Source: Reticulascus tulasneorum
Taxonomy: Eukaryota > Ascomycota > Sordariomycetes > Glomerellales > Reticulascaceae
DNA: 64,000 nt
Direction of reading: 5' to 3'
NCBI GenBank assembly: GCA_001557505.1
Contig: LSAX01000007.1
Coordinates: 3,348,001-3,412,000, forward strand
Of the stretch, positions 34,367-45,800 are shown in pieces. Every line of letters begins with the position of its first letter. The first letter of the stretch is position 1. Under the pieces are notes generated by a model, which saw only the letters and a list, made by a program, of their open reading frames with translations, was not told the DNA's origin and did no database searches. A program made the translations under genes and the position numbers.

Positions 34367-36026
34367 ATGTCCACTACTCAGACGATGAAGGCCCTCAACT
34401 ACCAGGGCCCGTTCAACGTGAAGGTTCAGCCGGTGCCAATGCCCCGGATTGAGCATCCTGATGATATTATAGTCAAGGTTACCACTGCCGGTATGTGCTT
34501 TTCCATACAAGTTTCGGATGCATCGGCTTCCTGATGAGAGGAGTGAATGTGGAGGCATTGTTCCTTTTTTTTCTTCTTCTTTCCGCTGTGTAACAGCTAT
34601 TTAAGTATGATGTCTATTCTATGAAGAGTTGGAGAAAGTTTCTCTCTAGTCATTCAAGTGCAACGGAGCCATGCATACTGGTGAAAACAAGACTGTAAGA
34701 GTGTTAGAAGGATGGCGACGTTGGCCTCAGTAGCGAGACTACGCGGGATACTGGATAAGGTGTATGCTGACACATTCTATTCACTGGCGATTTAGCGATA
34801 TGCGGCAGTGATCTACATATGGTAAGTTCTCTTACACAAATCCATCGTGAACTCGCAATCTAATGGTCTACTAGTACGAGGGCCGTACTGGAGCACAGCC
34901 GGGAATCACTTTTGGCCATGAAAACATGGGCCTCGTTCAAGAAATAGGGAGCGGAGTGACACTACTTAAAAAGGGCGATCGAGTCGTGATGCCGTTCAAT
35001 GTCGCCGATGGACGATGTCGCAATTGCGAGGAAGGGAGAACCGCCTTCTGCACGGGTGTAAATCCTGGATTTGCCGGTGGTGCATATGGCTACGTTGGTA
35101 AGCCCAAACCAGCATCACCCGCGTTGCACGGCTCCGTTCTTCAATTGACACATGTTGATAGCCATGGGCCCTTACCGAGGCGGACAAGCCCAGTACTTGC
35201 GAGTCCCATATGCCGACTTTAATGCTCTCATCCTTCCTCCGGGAACTGAACACGAAGCTGACTTTATCATGCTGGCTGACATCTTTCCAACGGGCTGGCA
35301 TGGGGTAACTCTGTCTGGGTTCCAACCAGGCGAATCTATTGCCGTCTTTGGCGGCGGCCCCGTCGGACTCATGGCAGCGTATTCCGCGGTGCTGCGAGGC
35401 GCAAGCCGTGTTTTTGTCGTCGACCGCGTCAAAGAGCGGCTTGCTGCTGCTGAAAAGATCGGCGCCCACCCCATAAACTTTGAGGAGGTTGATCCGGTTG
35501 AGACCATCATCAAACTCAATGGCGGCGACATGGTAGACCGCTCCGTGGATGCTGTCGGGTATCAAGCTGTTGCGAAAGGTGGCTCGAAAGAGGTCCCGAA
35601 CATTGTTCTTGAGAACATGATCAAGGTGACCAGGCCATGCGGTGGACTTGGAATTCCTGGCCTATACGTCCCGACGGATCCTGGCGCTCCAGATAAGCAG
35701 TCCGGGGAAGGGATGATTTCCCTGAGCTTTGGAAAGCTGTTCGAAAAAGTATGTTTATCTCTCTTATTTCTTGTTTGGATATCAGAGTTGAGAGCTAACG
35801 GTCTTTCTTTTCCTCCCTTCAGGGCCTTTCTCTAGCTACTGGGCAGTGCAACGTCAAGACTTACAACCGATATCTCCGCGACCTCATCATCGCTGGAAAG
35901 GCAAAGCCAAGTTTTGTCGTCTCTCACGAGATTGACATTGATGACGCAGAAATCGCCTACGAGAAGTTTGACAAGAGGATTGAGGGCTACACCAAGGTTT
36001 TGATTCATCCAAATGGATCTGTATAG
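34367..36026 (+). CDS. Zinc-dependent alcohol dehydrogenase (formaldehyde dehydrogenase-like)
   Basis: Medium-chain NAD(P)-dependent dehydrogenase. Five exons: 34367-34490, 34796-34821, 34875-35097, 35162-35748 and 35823-36026, giving 387 residues in consistent phase. Intron 1 is 305 bp, long for this genome, and exon 2 has only 26 nt. That exon encodes ICGSDLHM with the catalytic-zinc Cys. Other ligands are in FGHENMG. Structural-zinc Cys are seen in CRNCEEGRTAFC. The Rossmann motif is FGGGPVGLMAA, followed by an acidic residue at the end of the next strand (VFVVD), which favours NAD. The GGAYGYVAMGPYRGGQA and PYADFN segments resemble glutathione-independent formaldehyde dehydrogenases, but substrate range in fungi is uncertain. 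It is convergent with the HAD gene, with only about 217 bp between stop codons. Confidence 0.9.
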
Positions 36027-36243
36027 TCTGCGAGCACAATCTGGTCTTCTACAGTAGGAATGTTGAAAGTGGCACTGGGACGAGTGTGTACCAAAACGAA
36101 TTATCAATGAAACACATTTGTTGCGCAAAGAATTTGTTGGTATTGCGGAATGCCACGGCTCTATCTAAATTGATTACAGGGTTAGAGACCCCGGCGTGCG
36201 CCGCCGCCTTCATCAGATATTACCCAACACCACATGCTCATGC

Positions 36244-37407
36244 TCAGAGATCCTCCACCTTTACACCCTCATGTTGCAACGCTGTCAAAACGGCGTCTTT
36301 GACATTCTTGGCGTAGAACGTTGGTTCGAACTCCGGCACGGTGCCTGCTTCATAGATGCCTGTTTCCACCAGAATGCTCTTCCATGTCGCACCATGAAGT
36401 GATTTGTATGTATTGGTTCCTTGGATGTCGCTAGCAGGGTTGTCTCCAACCATATAGACAGTGTCAATCGTTGGTAGCTCCTCCGTCTTCGTGCCGTTTA
36501 CTTTCTCATGATAGCGCATCAGGACGTGTTCGCCATACTCGTATGTCGTTTTGGTTGGCTTGCCGCAGATTGTGTATTGCAGAGTAGCTGGACCGCTTGT
36601 TATTTCCGCCCAGATTCCCTTGAGTGCTGCAAGGAATGCGCCTTGGGCAAGGCGAGGGTGGTCATGCTGAGTGGCCCACTGAAGATCTGGATTGCAGAAG
36701 AACAAGGATGGTTGGGAGTCCTGCTGATATCCATGGTTGGGTAGGCTTCGGTTTCCATTCTTTGCTGATCTAGTCCGGATATCCCCTCCTCTTGACTGGA
36801 GCAAGTCAACCACAACCTGCAAGTCCAAACACCAATCACGGGGTGATGAAAAGATGAAGATCGCTTTCACTGAGAGCGGAACACCATCAGAAGAGGAGAT
36901 GTTCTCCTTTTGGCCATGCTCATCATGATGGGACTCGGTCATCTCGGGGAATGGGTGAATGTGCTTGGTCCAAGCCATCACATCTGAGGTAGTCACGGCT
37001 TTCGAGAAGCCGTATGCGCGTGCGAGGGTTCGAATCTGATGACCATGTCCACCGATGGCAAGGACTACATCGTTTTCGTATTCACTGACGAGGTCTCGAA
37101 AGGGAGTGTGAGACTGCACAAACTGAAATTCATCGAGAGTGAGGCCGAGGCGCACGCCCAGCCTGGCGACGTGATCTATTTCCGTAAGACCTCCGCCGTT
37201 GGTCAAGAAGATGAATGGGACTTTGTGCTTCTGGAGTAGGGAGATGCTTTCACTTGCTCCTGGAAGTGGCTCTTTGCCTCTGACAAGAACTCCGTCGATG
37301 TCAAATGCAAATGCCACACTCCGAAGAGCTGAGCCTCTAACAGAGTTATCGGTAGTCTTGGGAGGCATTTTGCTTGATGCATGCAGAGAGTATGATCGTC
37401 GTGGCAA
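36244..37407 (-). CDS. HAD-superfamily class IIA hydrolase (HDHD5/CECR5-like)
   Basis: Predicted phosphatase-like protein of the HAD fold, 387 residues in one exon. Motif I is AFDIDGVLVRG with the nucleophile Asp and the second acid. Motif II is FIFLTNGGG. Motif IV is VYMVGDNPASDIQG. The wide gap between motifs II and IV holds the class IIA cap, here carrying a charged loop with His-rich residues (about 150-165). Yeast YKR070W and human HDHD5 are the nearest family types, and their substrates are not settled. The N terminus (MPRRSYSLHASSKM) is basic and could direct the protein to mitochondria. An alternative Met follows at residue 14. It is convergent with the dehydrogenase gene. Confidence 0.9.
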   Translation of the reverse strand: MPRRSYSLHASSKMPPKTTDNSVRGSALRSVAFAFDIDGVLVRGKEPLPGASESISLLQKHKVPFIFLTNGGGLTEIDHVARLGVRLGLTLDEFQFVQSHTPFRDLVSEYENDVVLAIGGHGHQIRTLARAYGFSKAVTTSDVMAWTKHIHPFPEMTESHHDEHGQKENISSSDGVPLSVKAIFIFSSPRDWCLDLQVVVDLLQSRGGDIRTRSAKNGNRSLPNHGYQQDSQPSLFFCNPDLQWATQHDHPRLAQGAFLAALKGIWAEITSGPATLQYTICGKPTKTTYEYGEHVLMRYHEKVNGTKTEELPTIDTVYMVGDNPASDIQGTNTYKSLHGATWKSILVETGIYEAGTVPEFEPTFYAKNVKDAVLTALQHEGVKVEDL

Positions 37408-38369
37408 AATCTGCCTTCTGATGTGGTGAAATTATAATGCGACGGTTCTGCAACGCATGTGGAAGAGAGTTACGCTTCGTGGTTTCCTTGTTGCTAGGTT
37501 AACATTCGGCGTTGCTTCCGCCTGAGGAAAGAAAGTGTGCGAAATAACTAGGTATACGGGCTCGGTGAATAAACAATTTCTTTTAGATTCAAGCAAAACT
37601 TAGCAGAGCAGTTGTTAACACGAAAATGGTGGCATTTTATCTGCTGCAGTAGGCGCCAGCGGTCACAATAGGCAGTCAGAGTTGGTTTGCAGATTGTCCT
37701 CAACACGATGTAAGTGCTTAGAGTATAATATGCAATGAGATACTCAGACAAAATCCGCAAAGGGTATTATCCGGGGCATTTTTGCAAGTTCTAGCTCCAT
37801 ATCTAATTGTTAATGTCACATGTTGATGCCCGTTGGAAACTGTGAAGACAAAATCAATAGTCAGCCTGCAAATTCAAACCCCTCAATGCAAAGGGTGACA
37901 AACATTGCTACCTTAGAGAAAGCAAAGAGTACAGAACCTTCGATGCGACTGCTAATTAGCTATGAGATTCGTTTTATTTCACACTTGTTAACGCAGGGCC
38001 CAGGAAGACGGTAGGGCCAAAAGTTAAAGAGGAGATTAAAAAGCGACGTGTTTGTCAAAGATGCTTCTTGTCGAGGATATTGGAGACACCTTTCGTAGTA
38101 CAAGGGCCATGGTTGTGTAACAAACGTCATTGCACGACATGATTTCAAAGACTTTGGCTGAATGTATCACTGAGTATCCCAATCAGCTACTTTCGAACAT
38201 GTGGCCCCTCCCATCCCTTCGAACCAACCCAAATTCTAACGAGGGCCGGTGGCGTCCCCACACCATATTCTAAGCATCGGGTGACGTACTATACTATCAA
38301 CTTGTTCTTGATAAATATACCATCACCATTGTCACTGCCTTTATCGCCTTAGTTCTCTCGAAGTGGTGG
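37408..38369. other. Intergenic, no gene seen
   Basis: About 960 bp between the 5' end of the HAD gene and the 3' end of the chitin-binding gene. It is AT-rich with short frames only. Confidence 0.45.
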
Positions 38370-41303
38370 CTACTTTGTAGGTCCCTGTCCGCTTAGGTAC
38401 ACCGTCCAAATCCACGTTGACTGCTCGACGGTCAGCTTGTTGTTCCATCCCGCAAGCAAACTGAGGAGTGATTGAAAAGGCCAGGAGAACTGAAGCAAAA
38501 GAGAGAAAAGTACTTACCATCCAGTACCACAATGTCCAGTCGTTGTCCCGCAGAAGCCACCCGAGCTGCAGCATTGGTTATTGAAGTCACCTCCGGCACA
38601 CGTGATGCCGCCCTTGCTTGCGCCGCAGGAGCCGTCGACAGATGGGATATTTGTCGTGAGGCAGGCGCTTGATGAAGTCTTTTGGCTATTGCTCGAGTCA
38701 GCATTTATCTGGCTTGGACAAAACAGAATGAAAGAAGCCATGGAAAAGGGATTGGCTTACCATCCTTGCCCGCAATGGTTCACAGTATTTCCACAGAATC
38801 CTCCAACAGAGCAGCAGTTCCCAAACGCTGATCCGACGCACGTCTTGCCGTTCTTGGTGCCGCAACCTCCGTCTGTTGATATGTTCCCGGCGCCGGTATC
38901 ACACGTCCCGAACGTCGGTTGGCATCCCGAGCCGCAGTGGGCTGTGGTCTTCCCGCAGAATCCGCTTGCAGAGCAGCAGTCTCCAAAGGTTGACCCTTTA
39001 CATGTCTTTCCATTCTTACTGCAGTTGCCATCAGTCGATATATTCCCTCCACTCGTATCGCAGGTACCGAACGCCGTCTGGCATCCTGCCCCACAGAAGG
39101 CCGTGGTCTTCCCGCAAAATCCACTCGCGGAGCAGCAGTCCCCAAAGGTAGACCCCTTGCACGTCTTCCCGTTCTTACCACAGGCGCCGTCTGTCGAGAT
39201 GTTCCCGGCGGTGGTATCACATGTCCCAAAGGTCGGTTGGCATCCCGCGCCACAGAAGTCGCCTGTCTTGCCACAGAAACCGCTAGCCGAGCAGCAGTCC
39301 CCAAAAGCGGAGCCTTTGCATGTCTTTCCATTTTTGCCACAGGCGCCATCAGTCGAGATATTCCCAGCTGTGGTATCGCATGACCCAAATCCTGTCTGGC
39401 ATCCAGCGCCACAGAATTCTGCAGTTTTGCCGCAGAACCCACTGGACGAGCAGCAGTCCCCAAAAGTTGCTCCTTTACAGGTTTTGCCGTTCTTGCCACA
39501 CGCCCCATCAGTAGTGATGTTTCCCGCGGCAGTGTCGCACGTCCCAAACCCTGTCTGGCATCCAGCACCGCAAAAGTCTGCAGTCTTGCCGCAGAATCCG
39601 CCTGATGAGCAGCAATCTCCATAAGTTGAGCCCTTGCAGGTTGTGCTGTTCTTGCCGGTGCCGCAGGTTCCGTCGATAGTAACATTGCTAGGCCCTGAGC
39701 AGACACCAAAGGAAATTTGACAGCCAGATCCGCAGAATTCTGCAGTCTTGCCGCAGAATCCGCTCGATGAGCAACAGTCTCCAAATGCAGAACCTTTACA
39801 GGTCTTACCGTTCTTACCACACGCCCCGTCAGTAGTGATGTTTCCCGCGGCAGTGTCGCATGTTCCAAACCCTGTTTGGCATCCAGCACCGCAGAAGTCT
39901 GCAGTCTTGCCGCAGAATCCGCTTGCCGAGCAGCAGTCTCCGAAAGTAGCGCCTTTGCAGGTTTTGCCGTTCTTGCCGCAGGCTCCGTCAGTAGTTATGT
40001 TACTCGGCCCTGAGCAGAAACCGAAGGAGATCTGACAGCCAGATCCGCAAAAGTCACTCGTCTTGCCGCAAAATCCACTCGATGAGCAGCAGTCTCCAAA
40101 CCCGGAGCCTTTGCAAGTCTTTCCATTCTTAGCGCAGGCTCCGTCGATGGATACATTTCCTTGCCCCGCACAGGTACCGAAGGTGGGCTGGCACCCTGCT
40201 CCGCAGTGAGCAGTTGTTGCGCCGCAGAAGCCACTTGACGAGCAACAGTCGCCAAACGTAGAGCCTTTGCAGACCTTACCATTGGCACCGCACGATCCGT
40301 CTGTCGTGATGTTCCCTGCCGTTATGCAGGAGCCGAAGGTGGATTGGCAGCCTGGTCCGCAATGGGTCGTACTGGATCCGCAGAAGCTGCTGGACGAACA
40401 ACAGTCACCAAATGTAGAGCCTTTGCAGGTCTTGCCGTTGGTGCCGCATGATCCGTCTGTCGTGACGTTGCCTGCACTTAGACAGGTGCCGAAGGTGGAC
40501 TGACAGCCGGCTCCGCAATGTGTTGCGGTGTCGCCGCAAAAGCCACTCGATGAACAGCAGTCCCCAAACGTCGACCCCTTGCATGTTTTCCCATTTGCTC
40601 CACAATTGCCGTCGGTCGAGATGTTACCTGCCGGTGGATCGGTTCCGTTGCCGGAACATGTGCCAAAGGTCGCCTGACACCCAGAACCGCAATGCGCATC
40701 CGTGCCGCCGCACCAGCCCCCGGAGGAGCAGCAATCTCCGAACGCAGAGCCCTTGCAGATCTTGCCGTTAGCACCGCACTGCCCGTCACTGGTCACGTTG
40801 CCTGCCGCTGCACAGGTGCCGAAGAGGCCTTGGCAACCAGCACCGCAGTGACCGGTGGAACTGCCGCAGAAACCGCTCGAGGAGCAGCAATCGCCGAAGG
40901 TCGAGCCAGTGCAGTTGTATTGTTTCGTGCCGCCGCAGGAGCCATCTGGCGATATGCTACCCGGGCCTGGTGCGGGGGGGATAGGTTCGTTGCAATTACC
41001 GGCACTTAGCTGACTAAATTATACAGATGGCACCGTTAGATGAGCTCGCCAAACTCATGGGATCGTAGCCAGGAAAGAGCGGGAGACCTACCATCCCTCG
41101 CCGCAGGACTCATCAGAACGACCACAGACACCGGCCGCAGAGCAACATGCTCCCCATATTGGTGCGCACACATAGCCCGTGTTGCCGCCACAGGACCCAT
41201 CCGGGGTCACCACACCCGTCTGCCATGCCGGGGGTGCCTGAGTTGTTATGCTCTGGGCCACTACCGTCGCTGGCAATAGCCAGATGAGACGGAGTCCTTT
41301 CAT
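38370..41303 (-). CDS. Secreted protein of 16 tandem CBM18 (hevein-type) chitin-binding modules
   Basis: Four exons: 41303-41092, 41013-38761, 38712-38518 and 38460-38370, giving 916 residues. All three introns (78, 48 and 57 bp) follow the sequence GGATG with a GTAGGT/GTAAGC/GTAAGT donor, so each splits the Cys codon of the GxGC motif in phase 2. The first 16 residues are a signal peptide (MKGLRLIWLLPATVVA). The rest is modules of about 52 residues, each with eight Cys in the hevein order (DGxCG, xTC, DCCS, GFCG, xxC, GxGCQ, FGTC): one in exon 1, fourteen in exon 2 and one in exon 3. Linkers are short (AGNITTDG type). No catalytic domain is present, and the end is a short Trp-containing tail. 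Probable role is binding or masking cell-wall chitin outside the cell. It is divergent from the chitinase-protease gene. Modules 5-11 of the main block have Phe before the sixth Cys where the others mostly have His. Confidence 0.88.
38761..41013 (-). repeat. Coding tandem repeat, period about 156 bp
   Basis: Exon 2 of the chitin-binding gene consists almost wholly of fourteen related units. A two-module block recurs: a module ending CQISFG with a SGPSN linker followed by one ending CQTGFGTC with a DTAAGN linker appears twice in succession. This points to duplication by unequal crossing-over. Length variation between strains is likely. Confidence 0.8.
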
Positions 41304-42844
41304 TCTTAGAAATGTTAATTGTGATAAACTAGGTGGCTGTCGTCGTTATTCTCATTGCAACTGGATGTGTGCATCAACTAGGAACGTTGCTGATATAGCT
41401 CCCACGGGGCCATCCCTCAAGGCTGCGATATCGTCGCAACAGCATAGTTCATTTCGGTGTGGATCGCGTCCTACTCTCCCGGGATGCCTTTGGGAAATTG
41501 CGTTGATGCGTCCTACCGATTCATGCCGATGCCTACACAGGCTGCGCAACTTCTGCCGGTTGTCGGTAAGCACTAGACGATCCTACTCCGACAAAACCTG
41601 TTATTGTGCCTTTAAGAAGCGTCAATAGCGTGGCGAAGAACTTGATGAATCTGGGCCTCGTGATATTCTTTGGCTTGCCTTCTAGACCCCTTCCGGGTTC
41701 TCGGGCTCCCCGCTCCAGCAACTGCGGTAGGATGCACTCGTAAAGCTATTGGATGACACAGCGAGCCCGATGATAGTGGCGTGCCGAGCGACTGTGGTGG
41801 TGGTTAGTCTGCTCCCCTTCCGGATGTTATAAGCTCTAAAAATCTGGTAATGCAACCCGTCAGTACCTGCATTCCATTGTGGGGTTACGATATGCACTAG
41901 TTAGAGTTCGCCTTAGCGCGGAGTTCTGGAAGGAGCCGCCCAGGAGCTCCAGAATGGAAAATGGGTTAGAGTGAAACTACAGACGACGTGGGGGTTGCAA
42001 GGGCATTATCAGCTTGTATGGAGCATTCAACTCTAGTCCAAGTGCAGTATATATCCTGCTTTGGGAAGAGATGTAGAAAATGGACGGTCGTGGGTTACCA
42101 TGGTAGTTGGTGAGCTGCCGTTAACGGTACGGAGGATTCCAATAGATCAGGGCCGGCTGCTTATCATTGGGCAGTCCTCCGTTTTTGTTACCATGGATTG
42201 GCCCCTGGGCCGTCGCCATTTGCGCCTTTGGGGATTTACCGTTTGTCTTACAAAGATTTAATTCTAGGCTGATAATACGGTATAGTGCTAAGCGCATCAC
42301 GCGTTACGGAGGATTTGGCGCTAGGGTGATTGTTAAGCATCACACTTACGAAGGATTTGACGCTAGGGATATGGGGCGATATACCTTTAGAGCCACGAGG
42401 GGATGTGACTGTCGACCGTTATCCGTGTTTAGCATAACGGCTGCGAAGAAACTAATGCAAGGACGGGAGGCGATGTATCTTTAGAGCTGAGCCATATTAA
42501 ACAACCACAGTTACGAAGGATTCGGCCGAGGGCCAGTGTGCTGATATTGGGTGCCCAGTCTTGGTAGAGGTGTAAGATGTAACTCAACTCTGAGTCAGAA
42601 TGTGCAAAACATCGTGTAATTAACTCCATGCGGTCGTTATGCCCCTCAACCAGGCTACAACGTTGTGGCAGGAGTTGCATGGTCACGGCTCTAGTGAAGT
42701 CTTGAGCCGGATCCCCGGTTTGCTTGCTCGGCTGCCCAAGCACGTCGGGTATGTATAGTCCGCAACATCCCAAGTGGCTGGAGTGTAAGTTGCAAAGCTG
42801 TGGAATGCAGCCTTGTGTAAATCCTGTGAACTACTGAGTCCGCC
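41304..42844. promoter_or_regulatory. Shared region between chitin-binding and chitinase genes
   Basis: 1.54 kb between two divergent start codons, so both promoters must be here. No gene is visible. It contains the four-copy motif listed separately, concentrated in the half nearer the chitinase gene. GTTACCATGG also occurs twice (42094-42103 and 42187-42196). Confidence 0.5.
42127..42532 (+). repeat. Four copies of a TTACGRAGGATTY-type motif
   Basis: Copies lie at 42127-42139 (core only), 42304-42326, 42346-42368 and 42511-42532. Copies 2 and 3 share TTACGRAGGATTTGRCGCTAGGG apart from two G/A differences. Copy 4 diverges after the core. CTTTAGAGC also occurs downstream of copies 3 and 2-kb-region neighbours at about 42384 and 42478. 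It may be a decayed minisatellite or a set of binding sites. Confidence 0.55.
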
Positions 42845-45800
42845 ATGCGGTCTCAAGCGATGAGCCTTGCCGTCTGGGCGGTCATCGGCTTCTTCTTACT
42901 TTGTCTGCCACCTCTCTTCTACATAGATTACCTGAGAATCGATCAACCGGTCTCTCCCAATGTGGGTGACTCACTTAAACGATCGTCGCAGGGTCAAGGT
43001 AATGGCAATCGCTTCCTGGTGTGCCTTGCTTGCGCAAAAGTGCTAACCACAATGTGATAGAGCCGCTCCACATCCGGGACGATGATGTGTTCCGGAGCCC
43101 GGGACATCAGAACCCAGCAAAAGCACCAGCGTTATCCTTCCCTGACCTCTCGGCGACGTTCTTAGCCTCGAGAAGCCAACACGACCTCGAGAAGCGTGCT
43201 GCATTGCGCTGTGACGACGCCCCCTGCGTTGACGGAAGGTAAGCATCCCCGATGTCGTTCCTTGGACTCGACTCTGACGTCTCGGCAGTTGCTGCAGCAA
43301 CGACAAAATATGCGGCTTCGGTCCCACGTACTGTGGTAAAGGCAACTGCACATCGCAATGCGACGCCTTTGCCATGTGCGGAAAGTACAGCGAGGGCGGC
43401 ATCATGCCCTGCGGTATGAACCTGTGCTGCTCAGCTATGGGATGGTGTGGCGTAAGTAATGCTCGAATTGAGACAGTGTGCCTTGTGGATTGCTAACCAT
43501 ACCTCCAGACTACAACTGAGTATTGTCACAATGCTGATCCAATAGGGAAAACCCTCCCGTGTCAGGCACCGTATGGCTCTTGCTTTGTCCACAATGAGCC
43601 AGGATGTGCTGTCGGAGGAGGAAATACAGGAGGGCGGACCATTGGATACTACCAGTCCTGGAACGTCCGAAATCGTGCCTGCAACCAGGTCTCGCCGAAG
43701 CAACTTGACACTTCAAATTATACCCATTTATTTTACGCCTTTGCGTCAATGAATCCTCATACATTCGAGATTGAACCTGCCCATAACGACGACATCGAAA
43801 TGATGAAGGAGTTTACCGACCTAGCAAAGCCAGGCGGGTTGAAGACTTGGATCGCTGTTGGAGGATTCGACTTTAGCGACAACACCTCCGCCACCCATAC
43901 CACATGGTACGATTTTCCCCCTTCAAAAATGCACAGCTGGCAGAATCTGACCATCTATAGGAGCGATATGGTATCTACTAGGGCAAATCGAGACTCGTTT
44001 ATCAAGTCGGTACGGAAGTACATGAAAACACATCGTTTCACAGGGGTTGACCTCGACTGGGAGTATCCTGGCGCGCCTGAACGAGGCGGCAGAAAGCTGA
44101 AAGATACCGTCAATTTCGCTCTCCTGCTCAAGGAGATGTATGAAAATTTTGGAGGCGAGTACGGCATTAGTCTGACCCTTGCTCCCGACTACTGGTACTT
44201 GAGATGGTTTGACGCGAAGGCAATGGAGCCTTATGTCGATTTCTTCGGGTTCATGGCGTACGACCTCCACGGATCGTGGGACGCGGATGTCAAAGCTCTC
44301 GGCAAGCTGGTGCGAGGCCAAGCAGATATCCGTGAGATTGCCAAGAACGTAGTACCGTTATGGTTCGATAACCTCGATCCCAGGAAAATCAACATCGGCC
44401 TCGCAATGTACGGCAGAGGCTACACACTCACTGACCCAAACTGCAACCAGCTCTTGTGTCCATTTGCAGGGCCTAGCGAGCCCGCGGAGTGTACCAACTT
44501 TGAAGGGGTCATGTCCCTTATTGAAATTCAAGATCTTATCGAAAGGCGAAAACTTGTACCGCAATATCTACCAGACGCCATGATGAAGCAGATTACGTGG
44601 CCTGGTAAGACAGGCATGCAATGGATCGGATATGACGACGATGAAACATTCAGCGCCAAAAAGGCGTGGGCTGACAGCAAATGCTTCGGGGGGACCATGG
44701 TCTGGAGTGTTGATTTCCAAGTCGTAGGTTCTGGCGGGTAAGTCGCATGAGTCGATGTCCACTCCTCTGCACACATACTAATGACTGGCAGGCCCGGAGA
44801 AGTTGTATATCTCGCCACCGACGTCTACAGCGGAGTACCTGCCCAGTGTACGCCGTCACCTTCATGCACCTTTGTGCTGGCGCCTAGTGCTCTCCCTTCC
44901 GCTACTACAATCACGATTCCGCCCTATACGACATCCATCGAGATCGCCCCCGGTACCACTACGACTATTGTGATCACACTACCACCGATTACTACGACTT
45001 TAATGGAGTTTTATAATGTGATTGTCACCTCCGGGCAGAATAGTGGCGGTTTCCGAGCCACCCCCAGCATTGCGATTCCGCCCTTAGTCACGACAATCAT
45101 TGGCCCTGGGGGTATCACGCAGACCAGAACGCTTCTTCTCCCTCCCTGGCCGAGTATCACCAATGGCCCCCCCGGAGGATGGAATAGCACGAAAGACCCA
45201 TGGCAGACCGAACCAGGTGGTGCTCCTCCAGATCGGCCCTACCAACCACTACCTACCGATCTGACCACCACTAAGCCCCCTTACAACCCAGGGGCTATCA
45301 GTGGTATGCCTGGCCTTACAGCAATCACTACGACGTACGTTACCGTGATACATGGTGACGTACCAGCCACTACCACTGTCACATTCCCACCCACAGTCAG
45401 CCAGATTACACACCCTTGCGATGTACCATTTACTCTCCAGACTGGGGGTGTGCTCCAGTTTCTATGCGACGGTCAGACTACGTTTGGTTTTACTTGCCCG
45501 CCAACTCGAGTTGTGACCTTCCGCGCTCCGGAGACCGTCACTCTCACACAAGACTGCACTGCATTTGTAGGCGTTACGAGCACGGGCGACACAAAACCGT
45601 CAGCGGTACCATGGCCCTTCGGCACGCTCCGTCCCGTCCCCACCGATGTGCCTGATGAGGGAGAAGACGACAAGGATGGCGGCGGGTCGAAGTCTACGTG
45701 CAAGCTCTGGTTCTTCTCTGTGAGTCTGCTGGGAAAGCAACCAGCGCTTCCCATCACCATTACCGCTGCCCCCAAGACATAGCTAACAGCTGTGTAGATC

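Noticed and set aside
38581..39624. A 347-codon + strand frame rich in Pro, Val and His opposite the chitin-binding gene
   Set aside because: It is the antisense shadow of the repeated CBM18 modules. Its regular 52-codon periodicity mirrors the real gene, and its sequence has no independent domain.
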